In this document: positions 7,841 to 15,430 of the stretch, piece by piece | Layout: each line of letters opens with the position of its first letter | Numbering within the stretch: the first letter of the stretch is position 1 | NCBI GenBank assembly: GCA_938001995.1 | Contig: CALLAV010000214.1 | Location: forward strand, 1-22,328 | DNA: 22,328 nucleotides | From: an uncultured Amylibacter sp. | Lineage (GTDB): Bacteria; Pseudomonadota; Alphaproteobacteria; Rhodobacterales; Rhodobacteraceae | Reading direction: 5' to 3' | Program-made: the position numbers and the translations under genes | Notes under the pieces: generated by a model | What the model saw: only the letters and a program-made list of their open reading frames with translations | Databases searched by the model: none | Told to the model about the DNA's origin: nothing

Positions 7841-8431
7841 ATGATGCCATTCGACAGCCAAAGCGAGATAAGCGACGATGCCTTAATGGTTTTGTTCGCA
7901 AACGGAGACGCCGACGCGGCGTCTGCTTTGGCGCATCGGCACACGTCGCGTGTTTTGGCGCTGGCGTATCGCATGCTCGGTGACCAAGCCGAAGCCGAGG
8001 ACGTGGCCCAAGAAGCGTTGATGCGGTTGTGGAAAATCGCATCCGAATGGCGTCAAGGCGAGGCCAAAGTTTCGACTTGGCTCTACCGTGTGGCTAGCAA
8101 TCTGTGCACGGATCGGCTGCGCAAACATTCAGGCAAGCGCCGCCCTGCGGATATCGACAGTGTGGCAGAACCCGCAGACGAAACACCGTCTGTGGAAAAG
8201 AAAATGATCGGGCAGGATCGTGCAGATGCGCTGCAATCGGCGTTGCAAACCCTGCCAGAACGACAACGCCAAGCCGTATCTTTGCGGTTTCTCCAAGAGC
8301 TGAGCAATCCAGAGGTGGCGGGCGTGATGGATATCTCGGTGGATGCCGTTGAAAGCCTGTTGGCACGGGGTAAGCGTGGCTTGGCGACGGCCCTTGAGGG
8401 GCGTAAAACAGAATTGGGATTGGAGTTCTAA
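7841..8431 (+). CDS. ECF-type RNA polymerase sigma factor
   Basis: A 196-residue sigma-70 family protein with only regions 2 and 4, as expected for an ECF factor. Region 2 spans about 22-95 (YRMLGDQAEAEDVAQEAL core, then WKIASEW and STWLYRVASNLCTDRLRK for promoter melting). Region 4 spans about 128-186 (LPERQRQAVSLRF and a helix-turn-helix through MDISVDAVESLLARGK). The start may be ATG 7841 or 7844. The next gene begins directly after the stop (TAA then ATG), so sigma and its putative anti-sigma are coupled. The intervals before it contain only the terminator and about 25 bp, leaving little room for a dedicated promoter. Confidence 0.93.
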   Translation: MMPFDSQSEISDDALMVLFANGDADAASALAHRHTSRVLALAYRMLGDQAEAEDVAQEALMRLWKIASEWRQGEAKVSTWLYRVASNLCTDRLRKHSGKRRPADIDSVAEPADETPSVEKKMIGQDRADALQSALQTLPERQRQAVSLRFLQELSNPEVAGVMDISVDAVESLLARGKRGLATALEGRKTELGLEF

Positions 8432-8782
8432 ATGAACGAACATGAAAAACATGATGCTGCATTGAACGCGATGTTCACGGCAGCAAAGGCCGAAGATCCC
8501 GTTCCAAGCGGGGATTTGATGGCGCGTATCATGGCGGACGCGGCGGCGGTTCAAACGCAGGCAGCGGTGGTTTCTGCCCCTATTCCCGCGCCCAAAAGCA
8601 TTCTCCACATCTTGTCTGACGCCTTTGGGGGGTGGGCAGGAGCGTCCACTTTGGCGGCCTGTGTCGGGCTCGGCCTGATGGTTGGATTTACCTCTCCCGA
8701 AACGATTTTAAGTTTTGTGCCCGGCACAACAGCCGAGGCCAGCGAAGACGCTTTTGGCCTGTACTTCGATACAGACCTTTAG
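8432..8782 (+). CDS. Putative membrane-anchored anti-sigma factor
   Basis: No named family is recognised with certainty. The 116-residue product has a cytoplasmic N-terminal ~60 residues (two short helices, PSGDLMARIMADA), one membrane helix (about 68-88, GASTLAACVGLGLMVGF) and a short ~28-residue acidic periplasmic tail. Its position directly after the ECF sigma gene, with zero spacing, and its topology are those of small anti-sigma factors. It lacks a zinc-binding HxxxCxxC (ZAS) motif. The inferred job is to hold the sigma factor at the membrane until an envelope signal arrives. Confidence 0.65.
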   Translation: MNEHEKHDAALNAMFTAAKAEDPVPSGDLMARIMADAAAVQTQAAVVSAPIPAPKSILHILSDAFGGWAGASTLAACVGLGLMVGFTSPETILSFVPGTTAEASEDAFGLYFDTDL

Positions 8783-8807
8783 GCCAGAAAGTGTAAGGAT
8801 TACACAG

Positions 8808-9320
8808 ATGACAGATCAAACGCCAAACCCGCAACCAACAAAACGTCCCCGCAACTGGACGCGGATCCTGCTGATCTGCTCAGTGGCTTTCAATCTTTTG
8901 ATTGTGGCCGCTTTGGCAGGTGCGTTTTTCAAGAACGACAAACGTCATGGTGTGCATTTGGATCGCGCCTCCATGGGACTTGGCGCGTATATCCTTGCGC
9001 TCCCAGAGGCAGACCAAAGCAAGATCATGTCTATGGTCGGCAAAGGGTCTGAAGATCGCCGCAAGTATCGCAAGAATATGCGCAAATCGCGCCAAGATTT
9101 AGAAGCAGCATTGCAAGCGACACCTTTTTCGATCGACGCTGTGAAAGCAGCAATGGACAATCAGCGGCGTGGCGCATTGACCCGCACAACCAAGCTCCAA
9201 GACGCTTATCTTGATGCTTTGAGTAATATGTCGGATGAAGCGCGCGCGGCACATTTGATACGCGCCCAAGAGATCATGAAAGACCGCAATAAAAAACGAC
9301 ACAAACCCAAGCAGGACTAG
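8808..9320 (+). CDS. Membrane-anchored heavy-metal-sensor/Spy-like periplasmic protein
   Basis: A 170-residue protein with a basic cytoplasmic start, one membrane helix (about 21-43, ILLICSVAFNLLIVAALAGAFF) and a helical, strongly charged periplasmic domain. The pattern resembles the metal-resistance/periplasmic sensor family (CnrX, ZraP, CpxP/Spy-like). Only a few His or Met residues are near the helix (RHGVH), so metal binding is not assured. ATG 8808 is preceded by AAGGA at good spacing; the frame is open upstream but overlaps the previous gene. As third gene of the sigma cassette it is the likely signal-sensing or buffering component. Its stop codon shares bases with the convergent cyclase stop. 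Confidence 0.75.
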   Translation: MTDQTPNPQPTKRPRNWTRILLICSVAFNLLIVAALAGAFFKNDKRHGVHLDRASMGLGAYILALPEADQSKIMSMVGKGSEDRRKYRKNMRKSRQDLEAALQATPFSIDAVKAAMDNQRRGALTRTTKLQDAYLDALSNMSDEARAAHLIRAQEIMKDRNKKRHKPKQD

Positions 9321-10702
9321 GCCGCTTTCTCGCTAAAATTTACGCGATCTCGACCAGCGTCCTTTGCCCGATAGAGCGCGACATCTGCGCAATCTATGAT
9401 CTCTTTGCTTGATGCCCATGTGGTTTTTGTGGCGCTGACACCAATGCTTGCAGAGACGTGGATGGATTGGCCGCATTCTGTCAGAAATGCACGTTTTGCA
9501 ATCTCACTGCGCAGGCGTTCGGCAATATCGCGCACCCGCGTGTCACTGGCGTTTTTCAAAACGACGAGGAATTCTTCCCCGCCCAATCGCGCCACCAAAT
9601 CAGCCGAACGCAGGTTGTTTTTCAAGCGTTGCGCAGCCTGACGGATCACGGAATCCCCCGTTAGATGGCCAAAGGTGTCGTTGATGGATTTGAAACGATC
9701 CAGATCGATTACCATGGCTGTGACGGTAGATTTCGGTTCCGATTGATCGCCAATCAAACGTCCCAAATGCTGTTCAGCATAACGTCGATTGTACAGCCCA
9801 GTCAGCGGATCACGCAGGGCAGATTGCAAGTGCTTTGAAATGGCCTCTTCGGCGTGATGCGACATGTCATAATGCCATAAAATGCGCCGAATACGGCTGG
9901 CGAGTTCGGTGACGCTGGCGTTTGGGTCCACAAAATCACTTGCGCTGAATTCAAGGGCGCGCTGGGTCAGTGTTTGCTGCTGTTGCGGTGTGACAAACAC
10001 GACGCTGGGCGTGCGTCCCCCTTCGCGACGACGCAATTCGATCATTTTGGCAAAAGCCACGTCGCTTCCCACGGAGGACGGATCGATAATATACAAGTCT
10101 GCGCCATTTTGGTTGCGCGTCGGGCCCCCGCCAGAGTGCATGCGTAGATTTGGAAAGTCGCGTCCCAGAACGCTGTTGAGCCGCGCAATAAAAACGTCGT
10201 CAAAACTTCCTGTGGCAAGAGACACATCCACACGGGTGCGCCGACTTGGGGCAGGAGGAAACGTCAACGATTGTTCCGCAAAACCCATGTCAGCAATCGT
10301 GCGGTGCTGAGCGAGCAAAGCATCAATACGTTCTTTGGCGCGGATCAATAGGTTCAGCCGCGCGGTCATCAACCACTTTGCAGCGCCATAGTTCAGAACG
10401 TCTTCAACCATCATATCATGGGATTGATCCCAAACAGAGGCATCTTCGCTCACTTGTAGAAACACCACGGGAATGTAGGCGGTGGCATCCGTCGATTTCA
10501 ACCATTTCACTGTTTCAAAGTCGGCCGCGCGATCTGCTTGATAGGACACAAGGATCACATCTGGTTTGCCAAGGCGCACATATTTGCGCAACTCAGAGAC
10601 ATCAGCCGCCAAAGTAACATCAAAAAAGTCGATCGAAAGCTGTGCTTTGAGCATGATTCTGTTTGTGACGATTGGGTCAAAAACAAGGACACGTCCTGGC
10701 AT
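9317..10702 (-). CDS. PleD-like diguanylate cyclase with degenerate receiver domains
   Basis: A 461-residue protein with PleD order: receiver 1 (about 1-125), receiver-like 2 (about 155-280) and GGDEF (about 290-461). The cyclase should be active: DPLTGLYNRRY, GGEEF at 374-378, and an intact allosteric inhibitory I-site R365-S-A-D368 five residues before it. In receiver 1 the phospho-acceptor position equivalent to PleD D53 is S53 (VILVSYQ), and the acidic pair is reduced to FDP. Activation by phosphorylation as in PleD therefore looks impossible at this site. The start at 10702 has AAGGAAAA upstream; the longer open frame lacks family similarity. It is divergent from the DUF3572 gene (107 bp). 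The product is cytoplasmic c-di-GMP. Confidence 0.92.
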   Translation of the reverse strand: MPGRVLVFDPIVTNRIMLKAQLSIDFFDVTLAADVSELRKYVRLGKPDVILVSYQADRAADFETVKWLKSTDATAYIPVVFLQVSEDASVWDQSHDMMVEDVLNYGAAKWLMTARLNLLIRAKERIDALLAQHRTIADMGFAEQSLTFPPAPSRRTRVDVSLATGSFDDVFIARLNSVLGRDFPNLRMHSGGGPTRNQNGADLYIIDPSSVGSDVAFAKMIELRRREGGRTPSVVFVTPQQQQTLTQRALEFSASDFVDPNASVTELASRIRRILWHYDMSHHAEEAISKHLQSALRDPLTGLYNRRYAEQHLGRLIGDQSEPKSTVTAMVIDLDRFKSINDTFGHLTGDSVIRQAAQRLKNNLRSADLVARLGGEEFLVVLKNASDTRVRDIAERLRSEIAKRAFLTECGQSIHVSASIGVSATKTTWASSKEIIDCADVALYRAKDAGRDRVNFSEKAA

Positions 10703-10809
10703 GGATTTTCCTTTGCAAATGTGCGGTGACGCATAGGATCGAAAACAGGGTGCAGGTGTTGTTCTGCCCTGACAGAAGACGTCAAAGGTGTTAATGAAAC
10801 CTTTCGCGA

Positions 10810-11118
10810 ATGCAGAAAATTTTAGATGGATTGTTGGGAATGACTCCAGAAGCCGCAGAAGTTGTTGCTTTACAAGCACTTGCGTGGATCGTTGGAAACG
10901 ATGATGTGCGTGACGTATTCTTGGGGGCCAGCGGTGCCAGCGTTGATGATTTGCGCACGCGGGCGGCAGATGTGGATTTTCAAGGCTCGGTTTTAGGGTT
11001 TTTGTTATTGGACGATCAGTGGGTCATCGGATTTTGTGATGACCACGGTATGGACTATCAGACGCCCTATATGGCGCAGCAGTCCTTGCCAGGACAGGGC
11101 ACGCCGCACTGGACGTGA
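10810..11118 (+). CDS. DUF3572 family protein
   Basis: A small (102 residues) acidic cytoplasmic protein of the alphaproteobacterial DUF3572 family, function unknown. Recognised by the run AAEVVALQALAWIVGND, then FLGASGASVDDLRTRA and FLLLDDQWVIGFCDDHG. The start is uncertain: ATG 10810 gives ten extra residues, while ATG 10840 (MTPEAAEV) is the usual beginning of the family; neither has a strong ribosome site. It ends 10 bp before the convergent SRPBCC gene. Confidence 0.85.
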   Translation: MQKILDGLLGMTPEAAEVVALQALAWIVGNDDVRDVFLGASGASVDDLRTRAADVDFQGSVLGFLLLDDQWVIGFCDDHGMDYQTPYMAQQSLPGQGTPHWT

Positions 11119-11128
11119 GCTGGGTCCT

Positions 11129-11674
11129 TTATTTAGAAGAATCGATGCGTTCAGGCGCATCCAATTGGCTGATAAGCCACTCAAGCAGAGTTTTCGCGGG
11201 GTTTGGCGTGAACCGTTTGAACAGACGTGCGCCCATCTTCGGCCCCGTTTGACCTGCCGTTGCGATTGTCAGTGTCGCTTCTGTTTCTGCGCCGCGTTGG
11301 ATCAAGGTTACTGCGAAGACTAGGTTTGTTGCACGGCCTTCTTCAATACGCTTTCTTGCCCGTGACAGATCAGCGGCGTCAGGCAAAAGATGCCCGTCTG
11401 GTGCGTTGCGCGACATGGCAAAATCTTCGAGCTTTAAGGTCAGGGCAAACTTGAAGGGTTCTTCGATTTCGACAAGGGTTTCCCTATACTCCTCGATCAC
11501 CGTTTCGGCGTTGCGCAAAATTAAGTAGGATTGCCCAGCTTCTGCCTGTGGTGGGTTGCTTTGATCTGAATAAATCATCCCTTCACCCCATTTGTAATCG
11601 GGGGGCAGGCGTTGGATGGCGTCAAAAACCACTTCGGCGGGTTGATTGAATTGAACTGTGTGCGAGCAATACAT
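11129..11674 (-). CDS. SRPBCC-type (START-like) protein coupled to the reductive dehalogenase
   Basis: A 181-residue cytoplasmic protein with the START/Bet v1-like pattern: MYCSHTVQFNQPAEVVFDAIQRL at the start (first strand plus the AEVVFDAI helix), then alternating strands (EYRETLVEIEEPFKFALTL), and a long C-terminal helix (RLFKRFTPNPAKTLLEWLISQL). This fold binds hydrophobic or aromatic ligands or helps assemble oxidoreductases. Its ATG overlaps the dehalogenase stop by one base (TGATG), so the two products are made together. I infer a role with the halogenated substrate or with dehalogenase maturation; no catalytic residues are evident. The longer upstream frame overlaps the dehalogenase and is rejected. 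Confidence 0.7.
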   Translation of the reverse strand: MYCSHTVQFNQPAEVVFDAIQRLPPDYKWGEGMIYSDQSNPPQAEAGQSYLILRNAETVIEEYRETLVEIEEPFKFALTLKLEDFAMSRNAPDGHLLPDAADLSRARKRIEEGRATNLVFAVTLIQRGAETEATLTIATAGQTGPKMGARLFKRFTPNPAKTLLEWLISQLDAPERIDSSK

Positions 11675-14600
11675 CAGAGGTCGATCTCCAACACACCATC
11701 TGGATCGGCGGCGCGGGATTGGCACAGGATGAGGCTGGTTTCGCGTTGCTTGTTCGACAGCACAAAATCGCGGTGTTCTACGTCGCCTGACACGATCCCA
11801 CATTTGCACACACCGCAAATGCCGTCCGAACATTTCACGTCGATCTGAACGCCTGCTTCTTGCAACACATCTGTCGGTGTACGATCTGCTGGAATTTCAA
11901 AGCTGCGGCCTGATTTGGCGAGCTTTAATGTAAAGGCGTGGTTGTCGTATTCGGGTTGTTCAGGAACGGAAAAATATTCCATGTGGCGGTTGTCTTCGGG
12001 AAAGCCGTTGGCTTCTGCCGTGTCCAGAACACCCGCCATATAGGCGTCCGGTCCGCAGGTGTAGACATGCGCGCCCTCAGTATATTGCAGGATTTTTGAC
12101 AGATCCGCGCGCGAGCCTTGGTCGGAATAGTGCATTGAAACGCGGTGTGACCAGGGTTGATCGCGCAGGATCGCATCAAAGGCCGCTTGATCAGCTTTGG
12201 AGGCAGAATAATGCAGTTCAAAGTCTCCGCCAATTGCATGCAAGCGATGTGCCATTGCCACCATCGGCGTGATGCCGATACCGCCGCCCATAAGATAGGT
12301 CTTGGACGCCTCTTCAATCAGCGGGAAGTGGTTGATTGGATGGGATATAAACACCATGCGCCCTTGTTCAAAGATGCGCGACATCAAAAGGGATCCGCCG
12401 CGCCCTTCGTCTTCGCGCAGCACGGCGATTTGGTATTTTGACGGATCGGCAGGGTCATGGGACATGGAATACTGCCGAAAGAAACCGGGCGCGACCAATA
12501 CGTCAATATGCCCGCCTGCGGTGGAGGGCGGCATCGGGCTGCCGTCAGGGTTTGAAAACTCGTAGAGCGTCACAAGATCAGACAGCTTTTCCACTTTGCT
12601 GAGCTTTACATGCATCACGGGCGCGTCTTTGGGGTTTTGGTTCGCATAGACGTGTTCGGGGGGGTGGCCCGCTGCGCGGCGACGTTTGTGTTCATCCGCT
12701 GGGATCATATCCTGATAGGCTTGGATTGCCGCTTCGCGGTCCATAGGGAAGGGCCACGGATAGGGCGGGGGCAGAAGGTTTGCGGGATAAACCGCAAGCG
12801 TTTGATCCTCGAACTTTAGGTCAAGGTCGGTGGACAGCTCGCGATAGCTCGTTTCTTTTTGTGGTGTTGTGTAGGGCCCATCGTTGGTCATCTCCAGATC
12901 CCACCACCAGCGTTTCACGGGATTGATAGACCCGTTGCCAAGGGTATCGTCGAGTTTGGCAAGGGCTTTGGCAGCGAAAGGCAGATTGGACGCGGCCCAG
13001 CGGAAAGGGGCCTCTGCAAACAAGCCTTCTAGGTTCCATGGGCAGGTTTTCATGCAACGTCCGCACATGGCCCCCCCTTCGGTGGTAATGCGGTAGGTGG
13101 TGCATTTCTGGCTGTCGGATTTCCAAATCTCATACCCGTTGAACATCAGTTTTGGGCCAGCAGTGATCGCACCAGACGGGCATTCGCGCGCACATTTGTT
13201 GCAGTTTTCGCAGAAATTCTGAAGGCCAAAGTCGATCGGTTTGTCGTGGGCCATCGGCATGGACGTGGTGACCGTGCCAGATTTCAAACGCGGGCCGAGG
13301 AACGGGTTCAGTATGACTTCGCCGATGCGGGACACTTCGCCAAGGCCAGAAAGCAGCATCAGGGGCGGCTGCACCACTTCTGATCCCATCACGGTGTGAA
13401 CATTGGCGGTGTAGCCAAGGTTGCGGATTTGTTGGGCGAGCACACCTCCCAGTAAGGAAAACCGCAGATAAGCCCGCATGGATTGCGCACAGGCGATCCA
13501 ATCATCACCAGACGCGCCCTCCATGGTTTCGTGACCTTGGTCGATCACGACGGAGATGGCGTTATCGTGATAGGGGATCAGCTCTTCACCCGCCGCGTCG
13601 TGTGAATAGTAACACCAGTCAGGACAGGCCGAGAGGCCGACCGCATCGCAGCCCAAGAAGTAGGCGGTTGCTTTCAGGTTTGCGGCATTGCGAACGGGGT
13701 CTGATACGGAGGGATGAATTTCATCTGCTTTGCCGCCGTCTTGTAGCAAAACAAACGCACCAAGGGCGGGGCGGAAGGCGAAGGCGGCGGCGGATTTGCG
13801 CACATAGTTGCCGTTCTTGCCCGCCTCTTGTGTCTTTGCGCCCAAGTCACCGAACAGGCTGCGTGCGAACATATCGGCGCGTTTTGGCACGCGGGCCACG
13901 TTGGGCGCATCAATGTAAGTGGTCGGGTCGTCGACCCGTTTCAGTTTTTCGTAAGGATGCGGCCCATCGGCAAAGTTGCGTTTAGCATAGGGGTCACGTG
14001 TACGTTCTGATTTGGCGTGTTTGCCTGTGCCAAACTTATAGGAATAGAGCGGCGGTTGATCGGTTGCGAGCGGTTGGTCGGCTGCAATCTCGAGTGTGGT
14101 TGTAATCACCGCAAGGCCAAAGCGTGTGCCAAGGATCGGGTTCGTGGCAACGCCGCCTTTGATCTGGTTTACCCCAGCGGCCACAGAGGCGCGGGCCATG
14201 TCGATGTCGGATGCAGATGCGGAATGGGCACGTGCGTCATAGCCAAGCGAACGGATGTAGGCAGACAAAATGCTTGCGGTTTCTGCTGCGCGCAGGGCGG
14301 CACGGTGAGTTTGCGCGTTATGAATCCAGTCGGACCCGGGTTCGGATGCTTTGGGATCGCGTGGGTATTCATACAGAAAAACGATCGCATGGGTGTGATG
14401 CTCGCAGGTGGTTGCGGGCGCTTTCATCGCCTCTCGCAGGCCCGCTAGGATGATGTCGATGCCAGAGGCGAGCGTTTTCACCTGCTTTGTGCGCAGGGTA
14501 TCCCCCAGCCGCTCCACATCAGGGTTCGCATAGGGTGTTTCAAGCCACATATCAGGTGTAATCCGCGTCGTTCCGATCATCGACGCATCGCAGTAATACC

Positions 14601-14871
14601 CAAATGCTTTCAGATGGTTGGCGCGTTCGACAGGGTCAGATGGAATCGTTGCCATTTCCTTTTTGACCGTGCCGCTGCGGATCACATCCATCATCGCCTG
14701 ATATTCGCCCATGGCGTTCACGACGGACAGGGGATCGTCGCTTTTGAAATGCACTTGCGGCTCTGGTGTCAGAGCGCTGAGGTCCGGCTGATTGTCCGTG
14801 CGCCGCAACCGTTCCAGCGGATAAGGTCCAAGGTGCGGTTCACGGTTTTTATAAGAAAACAGTTTGGTCAT
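11674..14871 (-). CDS. Self-sufficient (respiration-independent) reductive dehalogenase fused to FMN/NAD/2Fe-2S reductase
   Basis: A 1065-residue cytoplasmic enzyme expected to remove halogen from organohalides (typically halophenols) with a cobalamin cofactor and NAD(P)H. It resembles catabolic dehalogenases such as BhbA of Comamonas and NpRdhA of Nitratireductor. Order: a degenerate copy (about 78-270) of the cobalamin-binding unit; the main unit (about 390-550, ACPDWCYYSHD with the candidate catalytic Tyr at 421/422); two 4Fe-4S sites, C554/C557/C560/C564 and C590/C603/C606/C610; then a phthalate-dioxygenase-reductase-like module with FMN site RQYSMS (799-804), GGGIGITPM (862-870), YTCGPDAYM (937-945) and plant-type 2Fe-2S cysteines C1014, C1019, C1022, C1050. 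No Tat signal is present, unlike respiratory RdhA. GGAG precedes the ATG, one base after the marR stop. Substrate unknown. Confidence 0.93.
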   Translation of the reverse strand: MTKLFSYKNREPHLGPYPLERLRRTDNQPDLSALTPEPQVHFKSDDPLSVVNAMGEYQAMMDVIRSGTVKKEMATIPSDPVERANHLKAFGYYCDASMIGTTRITPDMWLETPYANPDVERLGDTLRTKQVKTLASGIDIILAGLREAMKAPATTCEHHTHAIVFLYEYPRDPKASEPGSDWIHNAQTHRAALRAAETASILSAYIRSLGYDARAHSASASDIDMARASVAAGVNQIKGGVATNPILGTRFGLAVITTTLEIAADQPLATDQPPLYSYKFGTGKHAKSERTRDPYAKRNFADGPHPYEKLKRVDDPTTYIDAPNVARVPKRADMFARSLFGDLGAKTQEAGKNGNYVRKSAAAFAFRPALGAFVLLQDGGKADEIHPSVSDPVRNAANLKATAYFLGCDAVGLSACPDWCYYSHDAAGEELIPYHDNAISVVIDQGHETMEGASGDDWIACAQSMRAYLRFSLLGGVLAQQIRNLGYTANVHTVMGSEVVQPPLMLLSGLGEVSRIGEVILNPFLGPRLKSGTVTTSMPMAHDKPIDFGLQNFCENCNKCARECPSGAITAGPKLMFNGYEIWKSDSQKCTTYRITTEGGAMCGRCMKTCPWNLEGLFAEAPFRWAASNLPFAAKALAKLDDTLGNGSINPVKRWWWDLEMTNDGPYTTPQKETSYRELSTDLDLKFEDQTLAVYPANLLPPPYPWPFPMDREAAIQAYQDMIPADEHKRRRAAGHPPEHVYANQNPKDAPVMHVKLSKVEKLSDLVTLYEFSNPDGSPMPPSTAGGHIDVLVAPGFFRQYSMSHDPADPSKYQIAVLREDEGRGGSLLMSRIFEQGRMVFISHPINHFPLIEEASKTYLMGGGIGITPMVAMAHRLHAIGGDFELHYSASKADQAAFDAILRDQPWSHRVSMHYSDQGSRADLSKILQYTEGAHVYTCGPDAYMAGVLDTAEANGFPEDNRHMEYFSVPEQPEYDNHAFTLKLAKSGRSFEIPADRTPTDVLQEAGVQIDVKCSDGICGVCKCGIVSGDVEHRDFVLSNKQRETSLILCQSRAADPDGVLEIDL

Positions 14872-14872
14872 A

Positions 14873-15322
14873 TCAGACTCCGGTCGCTTTGGACTGCAAC
14901 GAGGCCGTCAGCTTTTCAAGAAGGGTGGTCAGTTGGGTTTGTTCGCTCGCGGATAGGGCGGCGTTGATGTGTTCGCGGGTTTGCAGCGCAAACGGCATGG
15001 AACGGTGCAGCAAATCCACGCCCTTTGGTGTCAGCGCAACAGTGGTCGAGCGTTTGTCTGCATTCCCTGCTGCGCGGTTCAATAGACCGTCTTTGTCCAT
15101 TTGCTTTAGCGTGCGCGATGCGGCGGGGCGAATGATGCCAATGTAATCCGCAATAGCCGATGGTGTGGTAATCTGCTGTTCACCCACTGCAACAAGAACA
15201 CACCATTTTTGACGTGTCAGGCCGAGCGCGGACAGGTTTTCTTCAAAGCGCGCATTGTTGGTGCGGGCCGCGATTGTAAGCCGATAGCCGAGGCCTTGAT
15301 GAAGGTCATAGGGGTCTTGCAT
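14873..15322 (-). CDS. MarR-family transcriptional regulator
   Basis: A 149-residue winged-helix dimer. The helix-turn-helix is at about 55-80 (TTPSAIADYIGIIRPAASRTLKQMDKDGL without the wing), and the wing follows at NADKRSTTVALTPKG; terminal helices form the dimer interface. MarR proteins commonly repress their own operon and release DNA on binding phenolic ligands. It is the first gene of the marR-dehalogenase-SRPBCC operon, ending one base before the dehalogenase ATG. A halophenol or related aromatic is the inferred inducer. Two starts are possible, 15331 and 15322. I chose 15322 because the predicted promoter would start transcription there, and there is no ribosome site for either. Confidence 0.88.
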   Translation of the reverse strand: MQDPYDLHQGLGYRLTIAARTNNARFEENLSALGLTRQKWCVLVAVGEQQITTPSAIADYIGIIRPAASRTLKQMDKDGLLNRAAGNADKRSTTVALTPKGVDLLHRSMPFALQTREHINAALSASEQTQLTTLLEKLTASLQSKATGV

Positions 15323-15358
15323 AGTTAACATTGTTAATCAAATGGAGAGTCGAGTCAA
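15322..15358 (-). promoter_or_regulatory. Promoter and MarR-type operator of the dehalogenase operon
   Basis: On the minus strand, TTGACT (15358-15353) and AACAAT (15335-15330) are spaced 17 bp, a good sigma-70 arrangement. A perfect 13-bp palindrome TTAACATTGTTAA (15325-15337) covers the -10 element. The expected transcription start is at or next to the ATG at 15322, so the mRNA may be leaderless. The palindrome size and placement fit a MarR-type operator. Confidence 0.65.
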
Positions 15359-15430
15359 TCTGTAATATCTGTTGAGTGGACGCCTTCGATTTTCGCGGTT
15401 AGGCAGTGGCAAAGTGAGAAGGGCAAAGGT

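Noticed and set aside
7273..7974. 233-codon minus-strand open frame opposite the EF-hand and sigma genes
   Set aside because: It is antisense to two well-supported genes, has a Phe/Cys-rich shadow composition, and spans their terminator.
11674..11833. Longer start for the SRPBCC gene (to 11833)
   Set aside because: The extra 53 residues overlap the dehalogenase C-terminus and are Arg-rich shadow sequence; the TGATG overlap gives a better start.
15325..15337. TTAACATTGTTAA as a CtrA site
   Set aside because: The spacing between the TTAA halves is 5, not 7, and the position over the -10 of a marR promoter fits a MarR operator better.
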